A stretch of 64,000 nucleotides of DNA, from the NCBI RefSeq assembly GCF_004319545.1, contig NZ_CP036313.1, positions 3,288,501-3,352,500 on the forward strand, written 5' to 3'. How positions within the stretch are numbered: position 1 is the stretch's first letter; the number at the start of each line of letters is the position of its first letter. The stretch comes from Desulfobacter hydrogenophilus. GTDB taxonomy: Bacteria > Desulfobacterota > Desulfobacteria > Desulfobacterales > Desulfobacteraceae. Made by a program: the position numbers and the translations under genes. Positions 45,291 to 53,229 of this stretch are shown here, piece after piece. The notes under the pieces were generated by a model. It saw only the letters and a list, made by a program, of their open reading frames with translations, did no database searches and had not been told where the DNA came from.

Positions 45291-46699
45291 CAACTCCCCG
45301 CCAAGGAGTCCCCTTCCTGAGCGATAGCGAAGGTGGGGGAGGAATTGGCGTAGTAACTGACGATTGATCTATTTTCATGTATTTTTCTAACTTCCCGCAA
45401 ATTTACCTGTGTATATTTTTTCTCTGGATTTTTGATATAATTCCCTTTGATATCGACGATTCGACAAGATGAAGTGCCGGTAAAACCGGATATAAAACCG
45501 ACCCTCCCCTTGTACTGCACCGTATCCCACCGGTTAAAGCCTTTCAGGGTAAATACGTTCTTTTTATTCCGTTTCTGTGTTCGATTCGGTGCTTTTCTGC
45601 CTTTTCTTGCAGTTGCTTCATGCAGGCTTCTTTTCCGTAATTGCACATGTTTTGTCTGTATCTGCCGGTCCAAAGGACTGGCCTGTTTATCTGCAATGAG
45701 AACAGCATCGTTGACGTGGGATTTTTCGATTCCCGCCTTATTTCGATGATGGGCAGTGATATAACCGAATGTCGTCCGTAATGGTGCGATTCGGGACAAC
45801 TCCGCTTGCAGATAGTTTTTACCTTGCTGAACATGCGCGGCTGAAATGTAAAAAGCGCTTTTCTGCTTCGGAAGTTTCAGGCCGTCTTTATGGTGCTTTT
45901 CATGGCAACCTTCACATAGCGTCATCAGGTTCGACAATTTGTTCGTACCGCCGTCGGCTCTCGGCTTTATATGATGGCATTGCAGTTTTGATTCCGCCCC
46001 ACAAACACGGCATTTGAATTTGTCGCGAACCCAACACGCCTGCTTGAAATTTTTGTGATACAATAAGTCTCCATGCTGATACTGCTTGCCTGAAATGCCC
46101 GGGTTCTCCATTGCTTGAAAATCAAAATAAACGTCTTCCAGAATAATGTTTGAGATCGGCAATGGGATTTGTCTCACAACCCGGATAATCGCCTCTTTCT
46201 TTGCCTTGATTGACGGCGGGATTCTAAAGGCTTTCTTTTGGATGCCGGCATATTTCTGGTGAACACCCTCTGCTTTTCTTAGACAGGCCCGGCATATTAC
46301 TTTGGATGCCGGAGCGTTCTTCCCACATACCTTGCATGTCGGAATGGACTGTTTTCTATTGAGAAATCTGGGTTTCCGGTATCTTGTTTTCCGATGTCGT
46401 CTGGATCTTCGATATTGTCTCCGGGTATCCAGTTTTGACTTGATATCCGAACGTAAAACCACCTCTTGCTGAAATAGTGATTGACCATGGGATACCGCGG
46501 CAATACCCACATGGATTCCTCCGTCATCAATGCCGACCGTCACAGGCTGTATGTGTTCCGTGGTCTCATAAAGCAGTTGAATGGCAAACGGCGTCCGTTG
46601 GATCACCCTGGCCTTACCTTTCTTGAGCAGAATCCTGGCATTTGCAGGATTCGTCGGCATCAGCCATTTGCCGGATTGTGATTTGACGTACACTTTCAT
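45290..46699 (-). CDS. iscB: RNA-guided endonuclease IscB
   Basis: A 469-residue IscB, the class ancestral to Cas9. Order of parts: PLMP-like N-terminus (KWLMPTNPANARILLKKGKA), RuvC-I with Asp58 (TVGIDDGGIHVGIA), arginine-rich bridge helix (RRQYRRSRRHRKTRYRKPRF), and a Cys4 zinc ribbon at 122-139 not found in all IscBs. RuvC-II follows with Glu188 (IILEDVYFD). The HNH domain has CHHIKPRADGGTNKLSNLMT with zinc Cys pairs at 230/233 and 262/265. RuvC-III has His328 and Asp331 (KSHVNDAVLIA). All catalytic residues are present, so it is probably active. The C-terminal tail SSPTFAIAQEGDSLAGS overlaps the element end. The omega-RNA region lies directly upstream. Confidence 0.95.
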   Translation of the reverse strand: MKVYVKSQSGKWLMPTNPANARILLKKGKARVIQRTPFAIQLLYETTEHIQPVTVGIDDGGIHVGIAAVSHGQSLFQQEVVLRSDIKSKLDTRRQYRRSRRHRKTRYRKPRFLNRKQSIPTCKVCGKNAPASKVICRACLRKAEGVHQKYAGIQKKAFRIPPSIKAKKEAIIRVVRQIPLPISNIILEDVYFDFQAMENPGISGKQYQHGDLLYHKNFKQACWVRDKFKCRVCGAESKLQCHHIKPRADGGTNKLSNLMTLCEGCHEKHHKDGLKLPKQKSAFYISAAHVQQGKNYLQAELSRIAPLRTTFGYITAHHRNKAGIEKSHVNDAVLIADKQASPLDRQIQTKHVQLRKRSLHEATARKGRKAPNRTQKRNKKNVFTLKGFNRWDTVQYKGRVGFISGFTGTSSCRIVDIKGNYIKNPEKKYTQVNLREVRKIHENRSIVSYYANSSPTFAIAQEGDSLAGS

Positions 46700-46957
46700 G
46701 AAAAAACCTTTCGGTTATCGACACCCTCCGAAGAGGGGTAAGATTCGCCTCGCCAATGTTCAGCAGGCTTCGCAATGTGGTTGACCGCCCCTACCTCACA
46801 GGGCTTTTACAGAGCCACGATAGTGCTTTGGACTGGCGAATATATCCAAAGGTATCTACATCCTGCCGAACGTAGTCCCCAATAACGAGGACTTAGGCTA
46901 GTCAACTCGGGCTTTTACAAGCCCCTTCTGAATCTCTGATTCAGGAGGGGTAGTTGA
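46700..46957 (-). ncRNA. Omega-RNA scaffold of the IscB element
   Basis: The 258 bp upstream of iscB has no gene but strong structure on the minus strand. GTCAACT at 46957-46951 pairs with AGTTGAC at 46907-46901. Inside are CCCCTCCTGAATC/GATTCAGAAGGGG and GGGCTTGTAAAAGCCC. Further arms include CCTCGTTATTGGGG and CCCTCTTCGGAGGG near the iscB start. In known IscB systems the omega-RNA lies here with its guide at the 5' end, which would be 46958 to about 46977. Boundaries are inferred from the family. Confidence 0.8.
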
Positions 46958-47235
46958 CATTCATGAGTCATGATCGTTGCGAGATTGTCCGTCATGATCA
47001 CTGAGTCGAAAAGCAAACCCGAACATTTCCCCTCTTCGCTGTCAAGACGTACCAAAACCCGGCTCGGGTGGTTGGCCCGCTGTAAATTACTGCTGACCAT
47101 GGCCACAATGCGTTGAGAAAGACCTGTAGCCAAATCGTCTGAATCCACAATGATAACCGGACGTTTCTTAGCAGTCCTTAAATCAGAATTTGGAAAGACC
47201 ACCAAAGCAATATCACCTCGCCTAAAGCTTGTCAT
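46958..47235 (-). pseudogene. MazF/PemK-family toxin, 3' end cut by the IscB element
   Basis: An mRNA interferase of the MazF/PemK class: FRRGDIALVVFPNSDLRTAK, then KRPVIIVDSDDL, IVAMVSSN and SGLLFDSVIMTDNLATIMTH. The native end is lost: after MTHE the frame enters the element (CQLPLLNQRF) and stops at 46915. About the last 15-20 residues are replaced, so activity is doubtful. ATG 47235 overlaps the antitoxin gene by 14 bp. The last bases before the junction occupy the guide position of the IscB omega-RNA. Confidence 0.82.
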
Positions 47236-47458
47236 AAGCATCCATCTCCGGACGTTCCCAATCATCAGCAAAACATTTCAAGCGGTTTCTTAAATCCATT
47301 GCATTCTCGGGACCAATGCCTTGCTTCTGCAAATCCACTTCTTGCCCATGTTCATCGACCAGAAATGTGATCAGTACCGGGATTTGATCAACATCTGCTG
47401 GTGGAGAGTTGATGAATTCGACACGCCCGTCCTTATAAATTCCTCTTACTGTCTGCAT
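47222..47458 (-). CDS. Antitoxin partner of the MazF-like toxin
   Basis: A 78-residue protein (MQTVRGIYKDGRVEFINSPP then VLITFLVDEHGQEVDLQ) with a short beta-rich N-terminus as in AF2212/DUF104-like antitoxins and a helical C-terminus. ATG 47458 is preferred over 47479 because GGAGAAATTATC lies just before it. Its stop overlaps the toxin start by 14 bp, the usual antitoxin-first TA layout. The family is inferred mainly from position. Confidence 0.7.
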   Translation of the reverse strand: MQTVRGIYKDGRVEFINSPPADVDQIPVLITFLVDEHGQEVDLQKQGIGPENAMDLRNRLKCFADDWERPEMDAYDKL

Positions 47459-47570
47459 GATAATTTCTCCTGATAGCAAACGGATATTAATCCATTATGG
47501 ATACATTTTTTTTATGATAGCATTGATACACAACCTGTCAAGACAACAGTAACTGGGGGACTTCAAATAA

Positions 47571-47616
47571 GAGTACCACGAATCACACATATCTCACCTT
47601 TAAAAATCAAAATCCA
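47571..47616 (-). pseudogene. GxxExxY gene copy 3, degraded 5' fragment
   Basis: Allowing one frameshift, the bases read LIFKGEICVIRGTL, aligned with LIFEEETYVIRGAV of the intact copy. The fragment directly follows the inverted CCGTGGTTAA repeat. Only about 15 codons remain. Confidence 0.65.
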
Positions 47617-47647
47617 TTTCCGTGTCCTTCCGTGTTTTCCGTGGTTA
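47617..47647. repeat. TTAACCACGGAA-type repeat, copy 7 (inverted)
   Basis: TTTCCGTGTCCTTCCGTG then TTTTCCGTGGTTAA. Its TTAA end supplies the stop codon of the vanZ-like gene. Confidence 0.8.
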
Positions 47648-48007
47648 AAAACCTTGATTCGCCCATTTCCGGATCATTTCGCATCCAGCCCCCAGGATCA
47701 ACCCAGCACTATTACCGATGGCATCGTTCACATTCCAGGCCCGCCAGGGCAGCAGATATTGAACCCCTTCCAAGCCCACGGCAAGGGCCAGGCTTACCAA
47801 TACCACCGCCCAGATCGGATGCCCGGGAAACCCTAGACACCACAACACCGGCACCGGCAGAAACACCAGCCCATGCACCAGATAATCCAGCCGCAGCTCA
47901 AATACAAACGTATCCGTCAACGTCGTATTCAACTCTCCCAGCGGCACAACTACCATCACCACCAGAAAAACCAGATACAACCCCAACAATGTCCTGAGTC
48001 TCATCAT
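47645..48007 (-). CDS. VanZ family membrane protein
   Basis: A 120-residue inner-membrane protein with about four spans and the VanZ pattern: a hydrophobic N-terminus (LLGLYLVFLVVMVVVPLG), Glu/Gln in LALAVGLEGVQYLLP and Asp-Asn in NVNDAIGNSAGLILGA. VanZ-like proteins often close polysaccharide or exosortase gene clusters; function unproven. The frame is open from 48049, but the ATG at 48007 (MMRLRTLLG) behind AAAGGA is more likely. The stop codon lies in the TTAACCACGG repeat, so the C-terminus may be shortened. Confidence 0.8.
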   Translation of the reverse strand: MMRLRTLLGLYLVFLVVMVVVPLGELNTTLTDTFVFELRLDYLVHGLVFLPVPVLWCLGFPGHPIWAVVLVSLALAVGLEGVQYLLPWRAWNVNDAIGNSAGLILGAGCEMIRKWANQGF

Positions 48008-48012
48008 TCCTT

Positions 48013-48816
48013 TCACTCGGCAACTCCGTCGCCAGAAACCCGATCCCACAACCTGCGCATCCTATATTCCCACGCCTGGCCCAAAGTAGGCACAGTGTTA
48101 TACGTTGCCAGGGAATCCGGATTCTCAATAAAATTTGTATCGCCTGCTTCAAGCTTATCCAAAGCCTCCAGCATCGCTTTCGGGGCCCAGTAATAATTTT
48201 TTTTCACCAGGGAATTGAAGGACTCTCTATGCGCCACGGGAAATTTTTTTTGAACCACAATTAAGCCGGAATCAATCCCCTGATCCACAAAATGAATTGA
48301 AACTCCGGTTTCCTTCTCTCCTTTGTAGAGTACCCAGAACGGTGTCAGCCGGCCTCTGTTTTTCGGCAACAATGCGTTATGCCGGTTGAGCATGCCCAAA
48401 GGCGCGATGGAAAGCAGTTCTTTTTTGATGATAAACTGACTTTGATTGATTATCACATCCGGGGCTTTTTGCTTTATCTGTGCCAGGTAATCCGGCGCAT
48501 TGGGATTATCGGTATAATCTACCGGGATACCTTGACGGGCTGCGAAGTCCGCTAAAGATGAATTTTCTACGAACGGCATTTTTTTTCTGATTTTGTAATT
48601 AAAAGTCTGCAAGGCATAGCGTAAAAAGCCCGATACCCCCATTATCAGAAAAAGGCTGCACAGATAAACGATCTTTGATCTCTGGGACCCGATCTTGAGC
48701 CGATTTCCTTTGGCAATGGTTACCCCGACAATATCATTTTTCCGCGCCTTGATTATCTCTTTAATGAAATCCAAAGTATACACCGGATCTTCCATGGTAA
48801 TAATATGTATTTTCAC
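48013..48816 (-). CDS. Formyltransferase-fold protein
   Basis: A 267-residue protein with a methionyl-tRNA-formyltransferase-like catalytic domain. VIINQSQFIIKKELLSIAP is followed by GMLNRHNALLPKNRGRLTPFW holding the Asn-His pair, then SIHFVDQGIDSGLIVVQKK with the Asp. In glycan clusters such enzymes formylate amino sugars such as UDP-L-Ara4N or Qui4N derivatives. The substrate is unknown. GTG 48816 overlaps the deacetylase stop by 4 bp (GTGA). Hydrophobic YLCSLFLIMGVSGFLRYAL near residue 55 is unusual for the family. Confidence 0.85.
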   Translation of the reverse strand: MKIHIITMEDPVYTLDFIKEIIKARKNDIVGVTIAKGNRLKIGSQRSKIVYLCSLFLIMGVSGFLRYALQTFNYKIRKKMPFVENSSLADFAARQGIPVDYTDNPNAPDYLAQIKQKAPDVIINQSQFIIKKELLSIAPLGMLNRHNALLPKNRGRLTPFWVLYKGEKETGVSIHFVDQGIDSGLIVVQKKFPVAHRESFNSLVKKNYYWAPKAMLEALDKLEAGDTNFIENPDSLATYNTVPTLGQAWEYRMRRLWDRVSGDGVAE

Positions 48817-49760
48817 AGCAACTCCTGATTTTCACAATAGTCCCGTACAGGAATAAACGCATATCCCCTTGATTTATAAAACTTTATTTTTCGCTCATAT
48901 AATGGCATTGCCCCGGGCCCCAGATTCTTTACTTTAAGCTTGGAGCGTATCACATCCTTGAGCAAATGCGTGACCGGATTTTTAGACCGTTTGCCGATTA
49001 CTCTTTTCTGATCGGATTCATTTATAAATTCATTGGGATGAATATCAAAAACAACCGGCTTTCCCGTCAACAGGGTTTCCCCGTGAAAACCCCAGCGCTG
49101 CAATGAGGTAATCCCGGGAAAAATTCGCATGGTCGTGCCCACATAAGGCAGGAAAAAAGCAGAAAGCGGCACTTCCACCAAAGGGCTGTTTCCTTTTTTA
49201 AAAATAGATTCCAATGAAGTGCGATAGGCTGCCCGGGGAGCTAACAACCATTTGAGCTTTTTGAACCCGCCAAAGGAAAGAAAAAAATCAAACCGTTGTG
49301 ATGCCACCGAACTGTCGATCCGATGGCCGGTTTCGACCAAGGCCCTTGCAGTATGTTCACCCACCCTAAGTGCAGGGGCGCGAAATGATATGACCTCCTG
49401 GCCGGAAATATCCTCAAGAAGCTTTTTGGTATATGCCAGATGCTGTTTTTGTTTCTCAAACGGCATCACATCAAAGCCGTTTTCCGGCAAATGTGACTTG
49501 CCATGGGACCCTACTTCATGTCCGTCTTTCAATACCATTTTCACCACTTCCGGAAATAGTCCTGCCATATAACCGGTAAAGAAAAAAGTGGTTTTGATAT
49601 TGAACCGCCTGTAGATATCCAAAAGAAGGGGCATGCCTTCGTTGAGAACTTTCAAGCCGGTTTCATCCCGCAATGCGTTAAACCAGATGGATGTGGTTTC
49701 AACATCATTGGTTAAAAGGCAATAACGCATAAATCTTTTCGCTTTCCTGACCACTTCCAT
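48813..49760 (-). CDS. Polysaccharide deacetylase (NodB) family protein 1
   Basis: A 315-residue NodB-fold hydrolase: LTNDVET near the start (catalytic Asp), GHEVGSHGKSH with the metal His residues, and SFRAPALRVGEHT. This is the carbohydrate esterase 4 order of motifs and resembles exopolysaccharide-linked deacetylases. It would remove acetyl groups from glycan amines. There is no signal peptide, so it acts in the cytoplasm or on lipid-linked intermediates. It is coupled to the formyltransferase gene; an N-deacylation and re-acylation pair is possible. Confidence 0.87.
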   Translation of the reverse strand: MEVVRKAKRFMRYCLLTNDVETTSIWFNALRDETGLKVLNEGMPLLLDIYRRFNIKTTFFFTGYMAGLFPEVVKMVLKDGHEVGSHGKSHLPENGFDVMPFEKQKQHLAYTKKLLEDISGQEVISFRAPALRVGEHTARALVETGHRIDSSVASQRFDFFLSFGGFKKLKWLLAPRAAYRTSLESIFKKGNSPLVEVPLSAFFLPYVGTTMRIFPGITSLQRWGFHGETLLTGKPVVFDIHPNEFINESDQKRVIGKRSKNPVTHLLKDVIRSKLKVKNLGPGAMPLYERKIKFYKSRGYAFIPVRDYCENQELL

Positions 49761-49802
49761 TTTTCCTTCATCTACGTCTTATTCAGTGCCTGTCTTTTAA
49801 AA

Positions 49803-50870
49803 TCAGCCTAAACTATTGATACTCCTTGGATAGGTATCAATCAACTTTGTTATAAATGAGCTGACATCTATCTTATCCTTCAACATAATATCTCGGCGGG
49901 TTTGAAATATCGCGGAAAGATCGGACGATATACTCAGCAATTCATTGATTGTTTCAAGAAGTTTTTCTGATTCGCTTGTTTTAATTCCAAAAGTAAGGCA
50001 GTACTTATGTTCCAGTTCTTCCAATACGCTGATTCTTCCTGAAAAATCACTGAAACGGATCGAAGGTACCCCAAGCATTGCAGCTTCTACTGACATACTC
50101 TGACTATCGCTTATCAGTAAATTTGCTCTGGCAAGCACTTGGTGTATCTTGGTCGGATCAATTTTTAGTTTATATTTTTCAAAGTGTGTGGTTAACTGTC
50201 TTTCAGAAGAAATATATACTCTTCCTTTTATAGATAAAATTTCGATAATTTTTTTGGCCAATTCATCAGTAATTCCACCAATACCGATATCGTGATGAGC
50301 AGAAAGGTTGGAAAATCTAAGCAAAAAAAACTTCTCATCAAAATTCATTTCATTGATATTAAAATTATTTAGGTATTGAAATTTTGTTGGATGTAAATAT
50401 GAAAGTTTTTGGTATCCTTGATATTTCACACCCTTTTTTTCCCATTTTCCCAAATTACATATCGCTGGTGATACAATATGATTGCAAAAAGGATATCCGA
50501 TTTTTGCACTTAAGTGAGTAACATCAACATCATCTTCTGTAAAAATAATGCTTTTTGCACCTAAAAGTCTTCCTACGTGGGCTATCGCAACAGATGTACC
50601 AACAAACAATTCAATATTATGATCTTTTGCAATCTTATACAAATTGAATTCTTTTTTTAGCAGATTAAGTACCGTCCCAGAGATATTATTCGAGGCAATT
50701 GTTTTAATACAGTATGTCTTGACATTATATGGATCATTTTTAATAAGATCAGAAATCATATCTTTTTCAAAATAGATCAAAATAATATTATGTTTTTTGC
50801 AAAGTTGAGCAGCCGATTCTTTAAACAAATAATATTGAGAAGGATGGGCAATAAAAAACGCAATATTCAT
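49803..50870 (-). CDS. DUF354 family protein (glycosyltransferase-B-like)
   Basis: A 355-residue protein of the DUF354 type, with a GT-B-like fold: IAFFIAHPSQYYLFKESA, SVAIAHVGRLLGAKSIIFTEDD, VSPAICNLGKWEKKG, and ANLLISDSQSMSVEAAMLGVPSIRFSDF as a UDP-sugar-like site. Found in many polysaccharide clusters near WecB-type epimerases, as here. The region is noticeably more AT-rich than both neighbours, a sign of separate origin. It lies 15 bp after the epimerase gene. Confidence 0.85.
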   Translation of the reverse strand: MNIAFFIAHPSQYYLFKESAAQLCKKHNIILIYFEKDMISDLIKNDPYNVKTYCIKTIASNNISGTVLNLLKKEFNLYKIAKDHNIELFVGTSVAIAHVGRLLGAKSIIFTEDDVDVTHLSAKIGYPFCNHIVSPAICNLGKWEKKGVKYQGYQKLSYLHPTKFQYLNNFNINEMNFDEKFFLLRFSNLSAHHDIGIGGITDELAKKIIEILSIKGRVYISSERQLTTHFEKYKLKIDPTKIHQVLARANLLISDSQSMSVEAAMLGVPSIRFSDFSGRISVLEELEHKYCLTFGIKTSESEKLLETINELLSISSDLSAIFQTRRDIMLKDKIDVSSFITKLIDTYPRSINSLG

Positions 50871-50885
50871 TCAATTTTTCCAGTT

Positions 50886-52031
50886 TTATGTATTCAATAT
50901 GTCAACTATTTTTTCAGCACTATTTCCATTTCCATAGAGCATATCAGTGACAAAAAATTTATTTATCAATTGTTGAAACGCTTGGACAACGTGTTGTGTG
51001 TCAGAACCCGCCAGCACATTCACTCCGGCCTCCACCAGCTCGACCCATTCAGTCTCCTCCCGCACCGTCACACACGGCACACCATGAAAATACGCCTCTT
51101 TCTGAACCCCGCCGGAATCGGTGATGATCACCCGGGCGTTTTTTTCCAGCATGACCATGTCCAGGTAGCCCACTGGGTCGACAAACCGAACCGGCGAATT
51201 CTGCGGGTCATTGCATGCCCCCCCCATGTTTTCCAGGCACTTCCGGGTCCGGGGATGCAGGGGCAGCACCACCGGGATCTCTTTGGCGATCTGTTCCAAG
51301 GCCGCCATGATGGCGGCCAGCCGTTCCGGGTAGTCCGTGTTTTCGGCCCGGTGAATGGTGGCCAGGACAAATCCTTTGGGGGTCAGTCCCAGGGTTTGCA
51401 TAATCCGGCTGTGTTTTTCGGCCTTGACTGCATAAAACAGGGCCGCGTCATACATAACATCCCCCACATTGCATATCTGCTGCACGGTGTCGGATGAAAG
51501 CCGGTGGGGAAACCCTTCTTTGGCAAGGTTGGCTTCCGCCGTCCGGGTGGGGCAGAACAGGATGGTACTCAACTGGTCCGTGAGGATGCGGTTGATCTCC
51601 TCGGGCATGGCCCGGTTATAGGATCGCAGTCCGGCCTCCACATGGGCCACCGGAATATGCAATTTGGCTGCGGCAAGGGCACCGGCCAGAGTGGAATCGG
51701 TGTCGCCGTAGACCAGAACCCAGTCCGGCGTTTCTTTCAACAACACATCTTCTATGGCCTCAATCATTCGTCCGGTGTTCCGGCCATGAGACCCTCCGCC
51801 GATTCCCAGGTTATAATCCGGCGCAGGAATTTCCAGCTCCCGGAAAAAAACCTCGGACATGTTGGCATCAAAGTGCTGGCCTGTGTGGATGATGGTTTCG
51901 TGGAGCAAGGGGCCGGAAACACTGCGAGGGATGGCGGCATTGTGAACGCTGATGGCCCGGGACACTGTGGCCGCCTTGATGAATTGGGGGCGAGCCCCAA
52001 TAATGGTGGATATTTTGATTGTATCAGGCAT
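50886..52031 (-). CDS. Non-hydrolysing UDP-sugar 2-epimerase (WecB/WbpI family)
   Basis: A 381-residue epimerase: STIIGARPQFIKAATVSRA, HTGQHFDANMSEVFFRELEIP, VYGDTDSTLAGALAAAKL, HVEAGLRSYNRAMPEEINR and ITDSGGVQKEAYFHGVPCVT. It could act on UDP-GlcNAc (WecB) or on UDP-2,3-diacetamido-glucuronate (WbpI). WbpB/D/E-like genes 10 kb away favour the latter, but this is inference. ATG 52031 (MPDTIKIS) overlaps the upstream stop by 8 bp and matches family starts; the frame to 52082 is an extension into the neighbour. Confidence 0.93.
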   Translation of the reverse strand: MPDTIKISTIIGARPQFIKAATVSRAISVHNAAIPRSVSGPLLHETIIHTGQHFDANMSEVFFRELEIPAPDYNLGIGGGSHGRNTGRMIEAIEDVLLKETPDWVLVYGDTDSTLAGALAAAKLHIPVAHVEAGLRSYNRAMPEEINRILTDQLSTILFCPTRTAEANLAKEGFPHRLSSDTVQQICNVGDVMYDAALFYAVKAEKHSRIMQTLGLTPKGFVLATIHRAENTDYPERLAAIMAALEQIAKEIPVVLPLHPRTRKCLENMGGACNDPQNSPVRFVDPVGYLDMVMLEKNARVIITDSGGVQKEAYFHGVPCVTVREETEWVELVEAGVNVLAGSDTQHVVQAFQQLINKFFVTDMLYGNGNSAEKIVDILNT

Positions 52032-53229
52032 ATTGGGTATCTTTCTGAATTGAGGCAACTCTTTTCCGCTCCAGTTTGTCATTTATCAGAAGGCTGAACA
52101 GATACAGCGCATGGGCATTGCCCCACCTGGAGTAGGGTATCCTGATCTTAACACCGGGATAAGATCCATAAATAAACCCCAACCCGGGGTCATAGAGGTG
52201 TTCCAATGTCCAGTCAAAAATAAGGGCCGCCTTTTTTTCATATGCCGCATCAAGAAAAGCCCCGGCCATGTTTATATAAAAGGCATACAACTGGTTGTGA
52301 ATATTGCAGGGATATTTTCCTGGATACCGATAATACAATGCTCCTGTGGGCAACAGCTGGATCTCATTCTGAAATGTAATCCCACGCATGATCGCCTTTT
52401 CCAATGGGATTTCCAGCAGACCGGTGCTGTGAATGTCCAGCAGGGCTTTAATGATATAGGCTTGATGGAAATCAATTTGTTCCTTGTGTCTGCCGTGTTT
52501 CAAATCAAGGGTGTATTTCCACTTCCCATCTTTTTCCTGGGTTTCTAAAATGGAAGACACCGCTGCCTGCACCTGATCAAGTCCTTGATCTTCGCCCAGG
52601 ACAAGATTGATATGACATATCAGTGCGGCACCCTTGGCAGAGGCATTAATTGTAAACATCCACGGCAAGGTGACCGGTTTGTAGCGAAAAAAACTGACCC
52701 CGGAATATGTCTGAAAATAATTGCTTGTCAAATCCTCTCTGACAGACCGAAGTATTTTGGGGATGCGTGGATCAGTAGTTTGCTGATAACAGGCGCACAA
52801 AGCTCTGACAACCGCCGAGGTTCCGATGAGCCCGGGTACTTCCGGGTTGACCCCTCCGCCTTTCATATCAATAGAGATGCCCAGCCCGTTCCAGCAATGA
52901 TGGCCGTAGGTTTTGAAAAGACTTCTGGAAATAAGCCACTCCACCTGCTCTCTGATAAATTTTTCAGGAACAACTGAGGCGGATTCGTGATAGAATGCGT
53001 CAACCATACAGGCCACCGCGTGGGGATATTTTCGTTTCGAAATTCCAAGGACTGTTCTGAGATTGATGGGACTGAATTTATTCAAATAGGTCGAAGCCAT
53101 TCTGACTGGCTTCATCCGCCTGAAACCTGGAATTGTCAGACATGACCCATCATAGATATCATAGCTGTTAAACCCCTGCGCATACTCCAGAGCAAAGAGA
53201 TGGTCATAAATTTCTTTCAGGTCAACCAT
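52024..53229 (-). CDS. Alpha/alpha-toroid-like protein, function unknown
   Basis: A 401-residue cytosolic protein without recognised family. Repeated helical hairpins (LIGTSAVVRALCACYQQTTDPRI, SAKGAALICHINLVLGEDQGL, IDFHQAYIIKALLDIHSTGLL, INMAGAFLDAAYEKKAALIFD) suggest an alpha/alpha-toroid as in glycoside hydrolases, lyases and epimerases. Candidate roles are glycan lyase or uronyl epimerase on the nascent polymer; no catalytic residues can be named. It overlaps the epimerase gene by 8 bp and the sulfotransferase gene by 8 bp. Confidence 0.6.
   Translation of the reverse strand: MVDLKEIYDHLFALEYAQGFNSYDIYDGSCLTIPGFRRMKPVRMASTYLNKFSPINLRTVLGISKRKYPHAVACMVDAFYHESASVVPEKFIREQVEWLISRSLFKTYGHHCWNGLGISIDMKGGGVNPEVPGLIGTSAVVRALCACYQQTTDPRIPKILRSVREDLTSNYFQTYSGVSFFRYKPVTLPWMFTINASAKGAALICHINLVLGEDQGLDQVQAAVSSILETQEKDGKWKYTLDLKHGRHKEQIDFHQAYIIKALLDIHSTGLLEIPLEKAIMRGITFQNEIQLLPTGALYYRYPGKYPCNIHNQLYAFYINMAGAFLDAAYEKKAALIFDWTLEHLYDPGLGFIYGSYPGVKIRIPYSRWGNAHALYLFSLLINDKLERKRVASIQKDTQYA

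Larger units (their letters stand above)
45290..46957 (-). mobile_element. IscB-type (OMEGA) element, non-autonomous IS200/IS605-like unit
   Basis: The unit runs from GTCAACTACCCC (minus strand, 46957) to about the iscB stop (45290) and contains omega-RNA and iscB but no tnpA. Left and right flanks belong to different toxin-antitoxin modules (a RelE-like toxin on one side, a MazF-like toxin on the other). The present locus is therefore not a simple insertion into one gene; a flanking deletion or recombination is likely. Exact ends need comparison with an empty site. Confidence 0.75.

Noticed and set aside
45178..45378. Minus-strand frame spanning the IscB element end as a MazF C-terminus
   Set aside because: The residues do not resemble MazF; it is the reverse of the AbrB/toxin fragment and the element end.
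45290..46699. Cas9 or TnpB as identity for the HNH nuclease
   Set aside because: The PLMP-type N-terminus, 469-residue size, HNH inside RuvC and lack of REC lobes fit IscB; TnpB has no HNH and Cas9 is much larger.
41273..47647. Short repeats considered as a CRISPR array
   Set aside because: Copies lie in both orientations at irregular distances beside genes, with no regular spacers and no cas genes.
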